Of a stretch of DNA of 64,000 nt, positions 33,535 through 43,318 are shown piece after piece. The DNA is from a bacterium (GTDB lineage: Bacteria > Zhuqueibacterota > Zhuqueibacteria > Zhuqueibacterales > Zhuqueibacteraceae): assembly GCA_023150945.1 (NCBI GenBank), contig JAKLJX010000009.1, forward strand, positions 62,001 through 126,000. Reading direction: 5' to 3'. Under the pieces are notes generated by a model. The model did no database searches and had not been told where the DNA came from. It was given only the letters and a program-made list of their open reading frames with translations. Positions within the stretch are counted from its first letter, which is position 1. Each line of letters opens with the position of its first letter. Made by a program: the position numbers and the translations under genes.

Positions 33535-34551
33535 ATGCCATACAATCTTCACCAAAAACTCGAACGCCACTGGGAAGCAACCTTGCGCGAAATTATCTGC
33601 GCTTATCCCGCACGGCGCGCGAACAATTGGCACTGCCGCCATGACGCTCCCGCAGCGTTTCTGCAATCCGTGGAGCCGAATCGCAAGCAATGGGCAAATT
33701 TGGTCAGTGGCCTGCCGGAGTTCTCCGGAGAGATGCAGGTGGACATGCACGCGATCACGGCCACGCGCCACCGCCTCACGCTGCGCTTGAATTCAGCATT
33801 GCAGACACACGCACTTTTCCAAACACCGGCCCACGCAAGCCGCACGGACTTCCCGCTCGTGGTTTGTTTGCACGGCATTGGCGGCTCTCCTGAGATGATT
33901 CTGGGTGATGATGAATCCACGCCGCCGAGTTATCATGCTTATGGCCGCAGATTGACGGAGCACGGCTTTGCCGTGCTGGCGCCCTATCTCGTCAACAACT
34001 TTGCCGGTCGCGGCCGCCTTCATCGCATGGCCTTGTTGCTGGGCACGACCATCTGGGGCTTGGAAATTCAACTGCTACAGCGCTTGCTCGATTTTGCCGT
34101 GGCCGAATTGCCGATTGATGCGCGCCGCGTCGCAATGTGGGGCTTGAGCATGGGCGGCGCCTACACGATGTACACCCTGCCGCTTGAACCTCGTTTTGCC
34201 GCCGGGATTGTGTCGGCCTGGTTCAATCAGCGCGTGCGCAAAATGATTATCGAGGATTCGCATTATACTTGCTTCCTGCCCACCGCTGAGGAACACGCGT
34301 TTCTGCCCGGCCTACTGACGCAGTTCAGCGATCAGGATTTGCTCGCCCTCATTTGCCCGCGGCCATTGCTCATTCAAACCGGCGAGAGGGATTCCGTGTC
34401 CTGGCCACCTTTAGTGAAGGAAGAATTCGAGGCCGGCCGCACACCTTATGATCGTCTGCATCTGAGCGAACGATTGCAGTGGCATTTGCATCACGGCGGC
34501 CATGAGATCGCGTTCGAAAGCGGCCTTGACTTCTTGAAGAAATGGCTGTGA
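33535..34551 (+). CDS. Alpha/beta hydrolase (dienelactone hydrolase-like)
   Basis: A 338-residue protein with the oxyanion strand PLVVCLHGIGGSPE, the nucleophile elbow GLSMGG (Ser205), an acid candidate in QTGERDSVSWP and the late histidine in HHGGHEIAF. Together these make a complete catalytic triad. I chose the ATG at 33535, since the residues before it in frame look untranslated. It has no signal peptide. In a polysaccharide locus it is likely an acyl or acetyl esterase acting on sugar esters, but this is inferred from context. Confidence 0.78.
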   Translation: MPYNLHQKLERHWEATLREIICAYPARRANNWHCRHDAPAAFLQSVEPNRKQWANLVSGLPEFSGEMQVDMHAITATRHRLTLRLNSALQTHALFQTPAHASRTDFPLVVCLHGIGGSPEMILGDDESTPPSYHAYGRRLTEHGFAVLAPYLVNNFAGRGRLHRMALLLGTTIWGLEIQLLQRLLDFAVAELPIDARRVAMWGLSMGGAYTMYTLPLEPRFAAGIVSAWFNQRVRKMIIEDSHYTCFLPTAEEHAFLPGLLTQFSDQDLLALICPRPLLIQTGERDSVSWPPLVKEEFEAGRTPYDRLHLSERLQWHLHHGGHEIAFESGLDFLKKWL

Positions 34552-34578
34552 ACCTCTTATGCTGAGGGAAGAATTCAC

Positions 34579-35946
34579 ATGTGCAAACTCATGAAATCGG
34601 TGCAAGCGATTCTGCTGGCCGGATTCGCGCTTGCCCTCGCAAGTTGCACCGATAAAAGCGATGATGCCAGGGTTGTGATCAGCCTCAATGTTCCGGCCAA
34701 CGCTAATCTACTGCAAGCGCTGCGTGAGCAGCTTCCCAAATATGAAACCGAGCACGGTGTGCGCGTGCAGTTGATTCCTTTTACCGGCCAGGAAAAACTC
34801 TACGCCATGATGGCCGCGGGACAAGCGCCTGACATTTTCTACACCAACACGGTGGTGCGCGATCAGCTTGCCGCCGAAGGCCGCTTGCTCGATTTGAATA
34901 CCATTGCCGCCGGTGATTCATTCGTGCAACAAATCCGGCCGGAGTTTATTCAGCGCGGCACCTCCATTGACGGCGGTTGGTATCAGTTCTGTGATTGGAC
35001 TTACACCTACGCGGTTTATTTCAACAAGACTCTGTTCGATCAAACCCACGTGCCATATCCGGATTCGAACTGGACTTGGAGCAAGATGATTGACCGCGCA
35101 CGCTGGTTGACCCGCGATTTGAACGGCGACGGCGTGACGGATCAATACGGCATCGTCATCCCCAAACATTTTGTCTCAGCTTTTGAGCGCATGAATGGAG
35201 CGGAATTCACGCCCAATGCCTTGTTGTTCGATCTACCGCAAGAATCGCAAGAAGCCTTGCAAGCCTATTTGGACTTGATCTACCAAAACAAGGTCATGCC
35301 GGAAATCGCTTTCACGCAAGCGCAAGGCATGCAGGTCTCACAAATGCTCAACACCGGCAAAGTCGCCATGGTCGTTGAGGCCGCTCCCAACCTCGATTTC
35401 ATTACGGCATTGAAAATCGATTGGGACATGGCGCCGCTGCCGCGCATGGCTGACAAGCCGCCGCGGTATTTTCGCTCAGCCTCCGGCGGCTTGTCGCTGA
35501 GTTCGTCCTGCCGGCATCCGCACGAGGCGTGGAAATTGATGAAATGGCTGATCACGCAATCGCCTTACAACACGCCCAATCCGGTCTTGCGCGAAACGGA
35601 TTTCGTCAGCGGCTGGGAAGCGCGGTATCCCAAACTGCAGGAGACGCATTTTCGCCAGGTTTGGGAGCTGAGCGAACGCTATGATGGCGGCGATACGCGT
35701 GACTTCGTGCGGTATTCATCATGGAGCAGCAACGCGATTTTGGAGCAACTCAGCCCCAAGATGGATTTGTTGTGCGCCGGGAAATTGACAGTTGCGCAAT
35801 TGGTGCAGCAGAAGGATGAGATCAATCGCCGGGTGCTCGCCGAGCTTAAGAAGATTCTGCGCAATGAAAGCTTGCGTCCCGCGTTTCGCGAGAAAATCGA
35901 CGAAGAACTGCGGCTGCAAAATGTCGTGGTGGATGATTTGGAGTGA
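34579..35946 (+). CDS. ABC sugar transporter substrate-binding lipoprotein
   Basis: A 455-residue extracellular binding protein (family 1). The N-terminal signal ends in a lipobox LASC (Cys23), so it is a membrane-tethered lipoprotein. The mature part has PKYETEHGVRVQLIPFTGQEKLYAMMAAGQAPDIFYTN, typical of maltose/multiple-sugar binding proteins, and a long helical C-terminus. A GAGGGAAG site precedes the ATG (34579, alternative 34591). It presumably serves the two permeases at 43.3 and 44.3 kb, separated from it by three enzyme genes. Its stop overlaps the GTG start of the next gene (GTGA). Confidence 0.87.
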   Translation: MCKLMKSVQAILLAGFALALASCTDKSDDARVVISLNVPANANLLQALREQLPKYETEHGVRVQLIPFTGQEKLYAMMAAGQAPDIFYTNTVVRDQLAAEGRLLDLNTIAAGDSFVQQIRPEFIQRGTSIDGGWYQFCDWTYTYAVYFNKTLFDQTHVPYPDSNWTWSKMIDRARWLTRDLNGDGVTDQYGIVIPKHFVSAFERMNGAEFTPNALLFDLPQESQEALQAYLDLIYQNKVMPEIAFTQAQGMQVSQMLNTGKVAMVVEAAPNLDFITALKIDWDMAPLPRMADKPPRYFRSASGGLSLSSSCRHPHEAWKLMKWLITQSPYNTPNPVLRETDFVSGWEARYPKLQETHFRQVWELSERYDGGDTRDFVRYSSWSSNAILEQLSPKMDLLCAGKLTVAQLVQQKDEINRRVLAELKKILRNESLRPAFREKIDEELRLQNVVVDDLE

Positions 35947-38336
35947 ACAAGAAATTGGTTACGACTCGAGCCGCAAGCGGCGCCGCGGTGCTTCACCTGA
36001 ATCTCAATTCTCCGAGCGTAATACGTGAGGCGGGAGTTGTCAGAATTTCTTTGCCCACTCTCGCACCCGGACGCTACGGCTTTCATCTGCTATTCAAGCT
36101 CAACGACTATCCCTTCGAGCGCCACTTCTGTTACATGCGTCCGCGTCACTCGTCCGCTGCTGACGCCCTCGTTCCGAGAAAATTTGTTGATATGGAATTC
36201 ACTGCAGAGCTGCCGGGAATTGCGGTTGGGCCGTGGCCGGGCTGGCGTGGCATCCCAGCGATGCCGGAAGTAAAACTGCGGTGCGGCAGCGAAGAAGTCG
36301 AAGCGCGTTACAACTTCTGGGGCGACGAGCGTGAAATCGGGCAGGTGCGGCTTATCGCCCTCGTTACAATTGCAGAGCAAACCCCTCGTGAAATTGAGAT
36401 TCATTATGCTGATGTTCGTTTGCAGCCCGTGGCTGTCGAGATTTACGCCTCAGCGAAACCACATGCCGTTCCCATGCTGGTGAAATTGCGACCGCAGCTT
36501 GAAAACACACATCCGCGGTTGTTGTTCTCGGCCACGGAACTCGCGGAACTGCGCGAACGCCGTCAGCGAACGCATCTTGCCATTTGGCGAAAGATCGAGA
36601 AACTTCTCGACAATTGGCACTTGCCATTCGAACTCACCTCGGAAAGCAAAGCACTTGCAGGCCCGGAAAGACTCAACGACATGGATCGCGTTGTGCTCGC
36701 CGGGTTTCATGCCTTGATCACAGAATATCATACTTCTCTCCAGCGTGCACAAAAATCGTTTGACGATTTTCTGCAACGCGCATTGCAGCCTGATTACGAG
36801 CCGATGCGCATCGACACCCAAGCGGGAGAGTGTTTGTTCACGCTAAGCTTGGCGTACGATTGGCTGTGGCCGAAGCTCAATGAATCTGCGCGTGCTCGCT
36901 ATCGCGAAAAGCTTTTTAAAGTGGCCGAACAAGTTTGGGCGCATTTGGGTTACGAACGCGAAGATTACGCTCAGGCGCATTTTGTTGGATGCAGTCACGG
37001 CTTGCTGGCCTTCTCTTTTCTTTTTTGGAATGAACACCCGAGAGCGCAGGAATGGGCAGCCTACTTGCGCGGCGCGTTTGAGTGTGTTGTGCAGATGCTG
37101 CCCGAAGACGGCTTTTATCCGCACGGCATCAATTTGTGGATTTACGAGCACACGTTTTTATTGCGCTATCTCGAATTGTTCCGCCACTGCGCCGGCGAGA
37201 ATTTGTGGAAGAGGCATTCATATTGGAAAAACGCGAGCCAATTTCGCCAAGCATCTTTGAGTCCTGATGCACAACTCGGCGTGACTTTCGGCGATCCGCA
37301 ATTTCGCGTCAGCGGAGACGCCTGGATGCATTACTTGATTGCCAGTCGCGCGAAATCCCCTGAGGCGCAAGCGCTGGGCGATACGCTTTCCGATCAACCC
37401 ACTGCCGGCGTGGATTTCCGCAGCGTGCCGCCGCGGCGCCGGGTGTGGGAGTATTTGTTCCATGAACCTGAATTGCTTTCATCGCCTGCGCGGCAAACGC
37501 AATTTCATTTTTCGAATGGTGGCCAATTTTTTTGGCGATTGGGGAAACAGAATAATGAAGCTTTGCTGACTTTTCGCGCCGGTGCGCCATTGGGTTTGCG
37601 AAGATACGAACACGGCGAATGGAGCGGCTATGGTCACAGCGATCCGTGTCAGGGCAGCTTTCTGCTGGCGCAAGCGGACAAACTCCTGCTCTGCGGCTCC
37701 GGCCCGGTTTATCGCCGCGACACGCTGCTCAACAACACCATCACGATTGATGGCTGCGGCCAAATCGGCGACAGCGCGCCGTGGGCGCCCGAGTTCGTGC
37801 CGCCGAATCGCCTCGCGCGCATTACAAACTCATTTCGCGCAGAAACGCTGGAGTGGATTGAAGCGGATTTGACCGCTTCATATCTGGACTTTCTCGGCGT
37901 TCAAAGTCTCGTGCGGAGACTTTACGTGCTGCGTCCATTGCTTTTTGTTGTTCACGACCGCATTGAATTGAAACAATCGCGCGAGTTGCAATGGAATTTG
38001 CATACGTATGGCGAGATTAGAGAAATCTCACATGCCTCGAATTTGCAGTTTCAATTCACAGACGGCGAGCAATCTCTGCAGGTTCTTTGCATTCTTCCTG
38101 AAAAGGCGAAATGGCGCACCGGCTTCTCTGATTTTGTTCCGGCCTATCCGCACGCCGGCGAACGCGACCGCTTTTTGCAATTGCATCAATCCGGCAAATC
38201 CGGAGAGTTTTTGATTGTGATAAGTCTTGAGGGTTCGTCGCTGGACTGGGAGTTAGAATCATCGCCGGCTGAGGGCAAAAATCGCGTGCTGGCTTTGCAA
38301 ATGTCTGGCCGGCAAGTGAAAATAGAATTGGCTTGA
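35943..38336 (+). CDS. Heparinase II/III-like polysaccharide lyase family protein
   Basis: A 797-residue protein. An N-terminal beta-rich region (1-175) precedes an (alpha/alpha)-toroid (about 180-470) containing RPQLENTHPRLLFSATELAEL, a common start of DUF4962/heparinase-like toroids. The toroid also has QAHFVGCSHGLLAFSFLFWN and GFYPHGINLWIYEHTFLLRYL, with conserved His and Tyr. A C-terminal beta-sandwich includes YRRDTLLNNTITIDGCGQIGD, the heparinase II/III C-terminal signature region. No signal peptide is seen, so it may act in the cytoplasm on imported oligosaccharides. It starts with GTG overlapping the upstream stop by 4 nt. The substrate is a uronic-acid polysaccharide by family analogy. 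Confidence 0.75.
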   Translation: MNKKLVTTRAASGAAVLHLNLNSPSVIREAGVVRISLPTLAPGRYGFHLLFKLNDYPFERHFCYMRPRHSSAADALVPRKFVDMEFTAELPGIAVGPWPGWRGIPAMPEVKLRCGSEEVEARYNFWGDEREIGQVRLIALVTIAEQTPREIEIHYADVRLQPVAVEIYASAKPHAVPMLVKLRPQLENTHPRLLFSATELAELRERRQRTHLAIWRKIEKLLDNWHLPFELTSESKALAGPERLNDMDRVVLAGFHALITEYHTSLQRAQKSFDDFLQRALQPDYEPMRIDTQAGECLFTLSLAYDWLWPKLNESARARYREKLFKVAEQVWAHLGYEREDYAQAHFVGCSHGLLAFSFLFWNEHPRAQEWAAYLRGAFECVVQMLPEDGFYPHGINLWIYEHTFLLRYLELFRHCAGENLWKRHSYWKNASQFRQASLSPDAQLGVTFGDPQFRVSGDAWMHYLIASRAKSPEAQALGDTLSDQPTAGVDFRSVPPRRRVWEYLFHEPELLSSPARQTQFHFSNGGQFFWRLGKQNNEALLTFRAGAPLGLRRYEHGEWSGYGHSDPCQGSFLLAQADKLLLCGSGPVYRRDTLLNNTITIDGCGQIGDSAPWAPEFVPPNRLARITNSFRAETLEWIEADLTASYLDFLGVQSLVRRLYVLRPLLFVVHDRIELKQSRELQWNLHTYGEIREISHASNLQFQFTDGEQSLQVLCILPEKAKWRTGFSDFVPAYPHAGERDRFLQLHQSGKSGEFLIVISLEGSSLDWELESSPAEGKNRVLALQMSGRQVKIELA

Positions 38337-38640
38337 TCATGAAACCGGTTGTGTCCCGCAGGGACAAACGAAATTAGCCCCGCGATTCATCGTGGGGAAA
38401 CGGATCAAACAAACAACCCAAGTCCCGCAAGGGACGACCGAGAATAGCCCTACAATTTATTGTTGGGAAACAATACAAGCACATCACCCGAGTCCCGCAA
38501 GGGACGAATGAAAACTTTCATCCGTCCCTGTCGGGACTCTCGAGGTTTTGGTAAATCATCTTTCTTTCCCACCAATGAATTGGTGGGCTATTGTCAAATG
38601 TCCCTTCGGGACAAAATATGTCTCCGTTCAACTTCATAAC
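38337..38640. other. Intergenic region filled by REP-like hairpins
   Basis: The 304 bp between two cluster genes consist almost completely of the repeat locus described at 38353-38612. An in-frame ATG at 38548 exists for the next gene but would translate the repeat, so it was not used. Confidence 0.6.
38353..38612. repeat. REP/REPIN-like hairpin cluster, locus 2
   Basis: Alternating palindromes: GTCCCGCAGGGAC (38353), CCCCGCGATTCATCGTGGGG (38378), GTCCCGCAAGGGAC (38422 and 38492), CCCTACAATTTATTGTTGGG (38448), TCCCTGTCGGGA (about 38525), CCCACCAATGAATTGGTGGG (38568) and GTCCCTTCGGGAC (38600). The left units read GGGAC-GA...AATAGCCC and the right unit is the mirror, GGGCTATTGTCAAATGTCCC. So REP units face each other. 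The second-type stems differ in sequence but keep pairing. Confidence 0.75.
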
Positions 38641-40569
38641 ATGAGAGTCGCATTGTCACCTTCACGCCGGCAAGAACAACCCTTGCAAAACTTCAGACAA
38701 CGGCTGCTTGACGGCGCCCGCGCAGAGGCGGAACGGCATTTCGATCCGGCTGCGTTGATCTGCCTTATCCCGCGCGAAACCGCCTGGTATGCTATCACAC
38801 TGTTGGAGAGTGCACAAGCCAAAGATCACCAACTCGCAAATCGCATTCTGGAAAACCTAACGGTGAACGACGGCACGCATTCACCCGCGACGCTTTTTGT
38901 CATCTATCATCGTTTTTCGGCATTACTTGCAGATCAAGCCAAAGAACAAATCCTAAAAAACCTGCGGCGGAATTTGCCGATCTCCGCGACCGTGCGCTAT
39001 TCCGATGGCAACGTGAATCATCCATTGGCGGCGTATGCCCATCTCATTTGCGGCGGTGAGTTGCTGGGCGATTCGACTTATGCGCTCCTCGGCAAACGCC
39101 TGTTGCAGGAATTTCACCGTACCATTTCCAGCCGCCGGCACAAGCAGCGGCGCCAGGCGGAAATGGCCGAGTACAACAGTCCCACTTACACGGCGTTGAC
39201 GCTCTGGTTTCTGGCGATCATCGCCGAGTTTGCGCAGGATGAAGAAGCGCGGCAATTGGCGCAGTTTCTGGAAGAGCGGCTGTGGATCAACGTGGCGATG
39301 CACTGGCACGAGCCAACTCAGCAATTCGCAGGGCCATTCTCCCGCGCGTATGCCGAAGACTCGGTGGGCGGCTTCTCGGCGTTGCATTGCACCTTCGCTT
39401 ACGCCATGCAAAGAGACATTTTCATCGCAGCCGAGCTGCCGCGCAGATTTGAACATCCCTCTGCGTTAATTGAAAACGCCTTCGTGGCCATTCTCAATTT
39501 CCACGTGCCTGCCGAAGCAAAGGCCATAGCGTTCGACAAGCCTCTGCCCTACTGCTTTCGCATGACAACGTACTGCGAGCAATATCACGAAAATGGCCGC
39601 CGTCAGGAAGATGATCGTCAGATTGCCACGTTTGATGATGAGGTCTATCCCGGCGGCTGGGGCGATCTCACCACGTTCATGACGAAAGAATATTGTTTGG
39701 GCACGGCAGTCCGGCCTTACGTGAACGCCGGCCAGAGTGATGGCTTTTCGTTGCGCTATCGTCGCGCCGATCATGTGCAAACTCTGCGGGATTTCCGCGG
39801 CGCCTACACGCGCATGGTGTTCAACGGCGCAGTCGTTGGCCAGGATAATTTTTGTCACGTGGCCGGCTTTCCCATAAACAAAGACTATCTGTATGAAGAA
39901 GGTCGCGCGTTTACCTATCAACATGAGAACAAGGCCATTGTCTGCAACACGCCAAAGCGCGCCGGTCACGCCGCAGTGAGCGAGCTGCGCCTCGATTTGA
40001 TATTCTCTTACCACGCGCCGTTCGACCATATTCAAGTCGATGAAACCGTAATCGCCGGTTTCCCGCGCGAATTTGAAAATATTGAGAGAATCGTCATTGC
40101 TGACTTTCATACCTATTTGGCGATTCTTCCCGTGCCGGCCTCCGGACTCGCAGGTTTCAAACCAAAAAACCGGCTGTGGGTGTCGCAAGACCATTGCATG
40201 ATTTCATTCTACAATTACCAGGGCACTGTCCGCAACTTCACGCGCGAGGAGATGAGCGCAACGCGCAACGGCTTTGCCTGCCTTTTGGAGACACGCGATC
40301 ACTTTCCTCGTTTGAAAGATTTCTTGAAATTCCTCGACAGCGTCAAGCTGAACGAAACGATTTCCAGCCGCGGCGTGCGGACAGTGAATTTTCAAATTGG
40401 CGCCGATGCAATGGTGTTCAGTGTCGACCCGATCAGCGAGCGCATTTTGCAGCGTACTTGGAATGGCAAAGATGATACGGTGTATCACTTTCAAGTCGAA
40501 ACGGCTGCAGAAGATTCAGAGCAATTTTGTCCCAAACAGTTGTATGCAGAAGATTCGCAATTGAAATAG
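38641..40569 (+). CDS. Unassigned protein of the carbohydrate cluster
   Basis: A 642-residue protein I do not recognise. The first half is helical (LLDGARAEAERHFDPAALICLIPRETAWYAITLLESAQ; YTALTLWFLAIIAEFAQDEEARQLAQFLEERLW) and suggests an (alpha/alpha) toroid. Conserved-looking GPFSRAYAEDSVGGFSALH follows. The second half is beta-rich (from about residue 330), like the sandwich domains of lyases or toroid glycosidases. There is no signal peptide. It lies between the heparinase-like gene and a six-hairpin glycosidase, so an enzyme for oligosaccharide breakdown is plausible. The start at 38641 excludes the upstream repeats. Confidence 0.55.
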   Translation: MRVALSPSRRQEQPLQNFRQRLLDGARAEAERHFDPAALICLIPRETAWYAITLLESAQAKDHQLANRILENLTVNDGTHSPATLFVIYHRFSALLADQAKEQILKNLRRNLPISATVRYSDGNVNHPLAAYAHLICGGELLGDSTYALLGKRLLQEFHRTISSRRHKQRRQAEMAEYNSPTYTALTLWFLAIIAEFAQDEEARQLAQFLEERLWINVAMHWHEPTQQFAGPFSRAYAEDSVGGFSALHCTFAYAMQRDIFIAAELPRRFEHPSALIENAFVAILNFHVPAEAKAIAFDKPLPYCFRMTTYCEQYHENGRRQEDDRQIATFDDEVYPGGWGDLTTFMTKEYCLGTAVRPYVNAGQSDGFSLRYRRADHVQTLRDFRGAYTRMVFNGAVVGQDNFCHVAGFPINKDYLYEEGRAFTYQHENKAIVCNTPKRAGHAAVSELRLDLIFSYHAPFDHIQVDETVIAGFPREFENIERIVIADFHTYLAILPVPASGLAGFKPKNRLWVSQDHCMISFYNYQGTVRNFTREEMSATRNGFACLLETRDHFPRLKDFLKFLDSVKLNETISSRGVRTVNFQIGADAMVFSVDPISERILQRTWNGKDDTVYHFQVETAAEDSEQFCPKQLYAEDSQLK

Positions 40570-40587
40570 TGAAAACAACTCAGCAGT

Positions 40588-40669
40588 CACTTGCAAATGT
40601 CATTCTGTAAGAATCCTTTTCAGCATGGCATCGGTGCTTGTGATCAAAAGGATCCCTGCGGGATGACAG
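40588..40669. repeat. Degenerate MITE-like fragment, copy 5
   Basis: AAATGTCATTCTGTAAGAATCC and AAAAGGATCCCTGCGGGATGACAGG are the two internal arms of the MITE family with a shortened middle. No terminal inverted repeats are present. Confidence 0.45.
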
Positions 40670-40685
40670 GGTAAAGAAAGTCACC

Positions 40686-43157
40686 ATGCTGACATTAAAA
40701 GATTTGACCGGCCATATTGATCAAGCCGTCTGGATCTCTGACGATCGCATCTCGGCTCTGGCTTCACAGCGCAGCGGCGGCATCGAGCAGATCGATTTTC
40801 ACGGCAGCCAGCCTGTCAGCCGCAACGCCAAGCTTCTGCAGCATCCCGAGGGCGTGCTCAGATTTTCTTTGAGAGCAAATATTGAAGGACGATCAGAAAT
40901 CGTTCCGCTGCAATGGCAAAATCTGACCCTGCATCCTGCCGGCATCCAACAAACTCATGAATGGAGCGGCTGGCGCATCACCCTCGAAATTGCAGTGAAA
41001 AGAAACACGCTGCAGGTGCAGTGTCATTGTGGATCGTCAGCAAGTCAACAGAATTGGGATGACGTTCGTTTGGAAGTAGCGTGGAATTCGAAATCGCTGA
41101 CAACCGAAGTTCATGGCCAACGCCTGTGGTCAGAGCCACAAATTTGGCGAGAGAGAAGATTGCTGCTGCACGCCAATGATCAAATTCACTTGCAAGAATG
41201 GCTGCGGCGCAAGGGCGATTATCAAGGCGATTTTCTCATTCCCGAAGGCTGGCGGCGGCTGATTTACAAACGCCACTGCGTCTCCGGCACCGCGCGGCTG
41301 GAGGATGTGCGCGAAGAGTATTTGCAGACGACACTGAAGCTGTACGATGCCGATACCTGGATTCTGCTCGGCGGCGAGAATTTTGTTTTGCAAGCAAGCG
41401 AAGATGGCTGGCAGCATTTTCGTTCTATCTCCCCAACCACCGACGACAAAATCTGGCACTCGCCACAATTTGAAGTCGCGTTCTTCACCGAAAAGCCAGT
41501 TCGCGAACAGCCAACCACAGAATCAATCTTTGCAATTCAAACCAAACGTTACGAAGCGCTGGACGCCGCCGTGCCGCAACTGGAGATTCCGGAATTTCCT
41601 GCGATCGGCGAATTCTTCCGGCGCGTGCCGCAGATTGTCGAATCCGCGCGTGTGCAGGATTTCGGCATGACGCGCGCGTGTGCCGGAACTTACTATTGGA
41701 TTTGGGCCTGGGACAATATGGTCACCGCGCTGGCGCAATCGCATTGGGGCGATATTGACAATCTCAAAAGAATGGTCGATTTCATTCGCACGCATCGTGA
41801 TCGAGATAGCAGCATTCCCGGCCGCTGGTCGCGGCAACTCGAGCCGATGGACAGCCGCGGCATAGGCGCGATGGATTTTCTCTTCTCCGAGCTGGTGCTC
41901 AGTCTTTACGCCGAAACCAACGACAGAATGATTTTGCGCGGCAATTACACTGCATTGCACGAGGCATTCACGCATTTGCAGCACCGGTCGCATGCGAATG
42001 GACTGTTTCCCACCATCGGCATGTATCCGGATTTGCCCGCCAAAATGGGGAGAGATGAGAATTGCTACGTGGCGATCGACGAGGGCGCGTGGTATGGCCT
42101 GTGCCGCAATCTGGAAAAAATCGCATGGCTGGTCGGTGATCGACCCACTGCGGAGAAAGCTGCCCGACAAGCCGGTAAGATCGCCGAGAATTTTCTCACG
42201 ACGTTTTGGGATGAAGAAAAGGGATTCATTTGCGATGCATTTGATCCTCGCAACGGCAAACGCCATGCGAGTTATCCGTTGTTCTCGCTATTGTTTCTCG
42301 AATCGCCGTGGGGATATGCGCTGTTGCGAAACAAACTCAACTCCTGCGCGCAGTTCATCAGCGCGCATCTGCTCAGCGCACGCGGCCTTGCTCTCACCCC
42401 GGCGTGGGACGTGAATCACCACAGCGAGCCGGCGATGTCAGCTTGGTATCCGCATTGGGATTTTGCCGCGATCAAAGCGCTGGCGCATGCCGGTGATTTT
42501 CAAGCCGTGCGACGCTGGCTGCATTTGGTTGACGAGTGCTATCGCCGGCTCGGTTACTGTCCGGAGTTTGTCGCGCTCAACGTGAAGCCGGAAGAACAAT
42601 GGCAGCATCACGGCGCGGCGTGGAATCTGAATTGCGCCGCCGGCTGGTACAACGCCTTGCTGCACGGAATCGTCGGTTTGGAGTTCGATATGGGCGGTCT
42701 CACCTGTCGAGCCGCACCGGAGATGCCGGCATTTCGTCTGCGGCAATTGCATTTCCGCGGCGGCCGCTGGCAGGTGGAGAAATCCGGCAGCGGGAAGTTT
42801 ATCACGTGTCTTGAAGTGGACGGAGAAGAAATTGACGGCACCTGGAAAGTTCCTGCGCGCTTTTACACCGCTGATGAACATCAGCTACGAATTCAATATG
42901 CTAAAAAGCCACTGCATCACCCGATGCTGTTGGAATTGAGGGGCGCAGAATTGGTCAATGTCGATTTGGCGAAAGACAAGGCTGTTTTCTTGATTCAAGG
43001 ATTTGGCCAAACGGACTTGTGCTTCAGTTGTCCGGAGAAACCAGAACTGCATTTCGACAGCAGTGAGGTCGATTATCTTTGGCAACCTGAAACGAACACC
43101 GCACGCTGCCAACTCTCGCTGACCAGTGAGCATGAAGTCAGCTTGATAGTGAAATGA
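40686..43157 (+). CDS. Six-hairpin ((alpha/alpha)6) glycosidase-like protein
   Basis: An 823-residue cytosolic protein. An N-terminal beta-sandwich (about 1-300) precedes an (alpha/alpha)6 barrel (about 310-680), with TYYWIWAWDNMVTALAQSHWGD, GLFPTIGMYPDLPAKMGRDENCYVAIDEGAW, FWDEEKGFICDAFDP and HSEPAMSAWYPHWDFAAIKAL. A C-terminal beta domain ends it. The layout is that of GH63/GH78/GH37/GH15-type toroid glycosidases. An alpha-L-rhamnosidase-like or amylo-alpha-glucosidase-like role would fit, but I cannot choose. The acidic residues in WDN and DEGAW are candidate catalytic residues. It is within the polysaccharide cluster, just before the permease genes. Confidence 0.65.
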   Translation: MLTLKDLTGHIDQAVWISDDRISALASQRSGGIEQIDFHGSQPVSRNAKLLQHPEGVLRFSLRANIEGRSEIVPLQWQNLTLHPAGIQQTHEWSGWRITLEIAVKRNTLQVQCHCGSSASQQNWDDVRLEVAWNSKSLTTEVHGQRLWSEPQIWRERRLLLHANDQIHLQEWLRRKGDYQGDFLIPEGWRRLIYKRHCVSGTARLEDVREEYLQTTLKLYDADTWILLGGENFVLQASEDGWQHFRSISPTTDDKIWHSPQFEVAFFTEKPVREQPTTESIFAIQTKRYEALDAAVPQLEIPEFPAIGEFFRRVPQIVESARVQDFGMTRACAGTYYWIWAWDNMVTALAQSHWGDIDNLKRMVDFIRTHRDRDSSIPGRWSRQLEPMDSRGIGAMDFLFSELVLSLYAETNDRMILRGNYTALHEAFTHLQHRSHANGLFPTIGMYPDLPAKMGRDENCYVAIDEGAWYGLCRNLEKIAWLVGDRPTAEKAARQAGKIAENFLTTFWDEEKGFICDAFDPRNGKRHASYPLFSLLFLESPWGYALLRNKLNSCAQFISAHLLSARGLALTPAWDVNHHSEPAMSAWYPHWDFAAIKALAHAGDFQAVRRWLHLVDECYRRLGYCPEFVALNVKPEEQWQHHGAAWNLNCAAGWYNALLHGIVGLEFDMGGLTCRAAPEMPAFRLRQLHFRGGRWQVEKSGSGKFITCLEVDGEEIDGTWKVPARFYTADEHQLRIQYAKKPLHHPMLLELRGAELVNVDLAKDKAVFLIQGFGQTDLCFSCPEKPELHFDSSEVDYLWQPETNTARCQLSLTSEHEVSLIVK

Positions 43158-43167
43158 AACTGGTACG

Positions 43168-43305
43168 CTGTTGCTTTGACAAGCATATCCACTACCACTG
43201 TCATCCTGCAAGGATCCTGTGGAGATTTGTGCACAGTGCCGAGCTCTTCACAAGATTCGTCTGAATGACATATCGAGAGAACACTTCTACGAATTAAGGT
43301 AACAG
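43168..43305 (-). repeat. MITE-like element, copy 6 (138 bp, inverted)
   Basis: CTGTTGCTTTGA (43168-43179) and TTAAGGTAACAG (43294-43305) bound it. The interior order is opposite to copies 1-4: CTGTCATCCTGCAAGGATCCTGTGG first, then CACAAGATTCGTCTGAATGACA. It ends only 13 bp before the permease start codon. Confidence 0.8.
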
Positions 43306-43318
43306 ACCACAATAGCGT

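Noticed and set aside
38353-38612. Regularly repeated hairpins looked at as a possible CRISPR array
   Set aside because: Spacings are irregular, the units are mirrored, the stems vary, and no cas gene is present. REP-like repeats fit better.
38548-38640. N-terminal extension of the gene starting at 38641
   Set aside because: The extra 31 codons would translate the REP-like repeat, and no ribosome site supports it.
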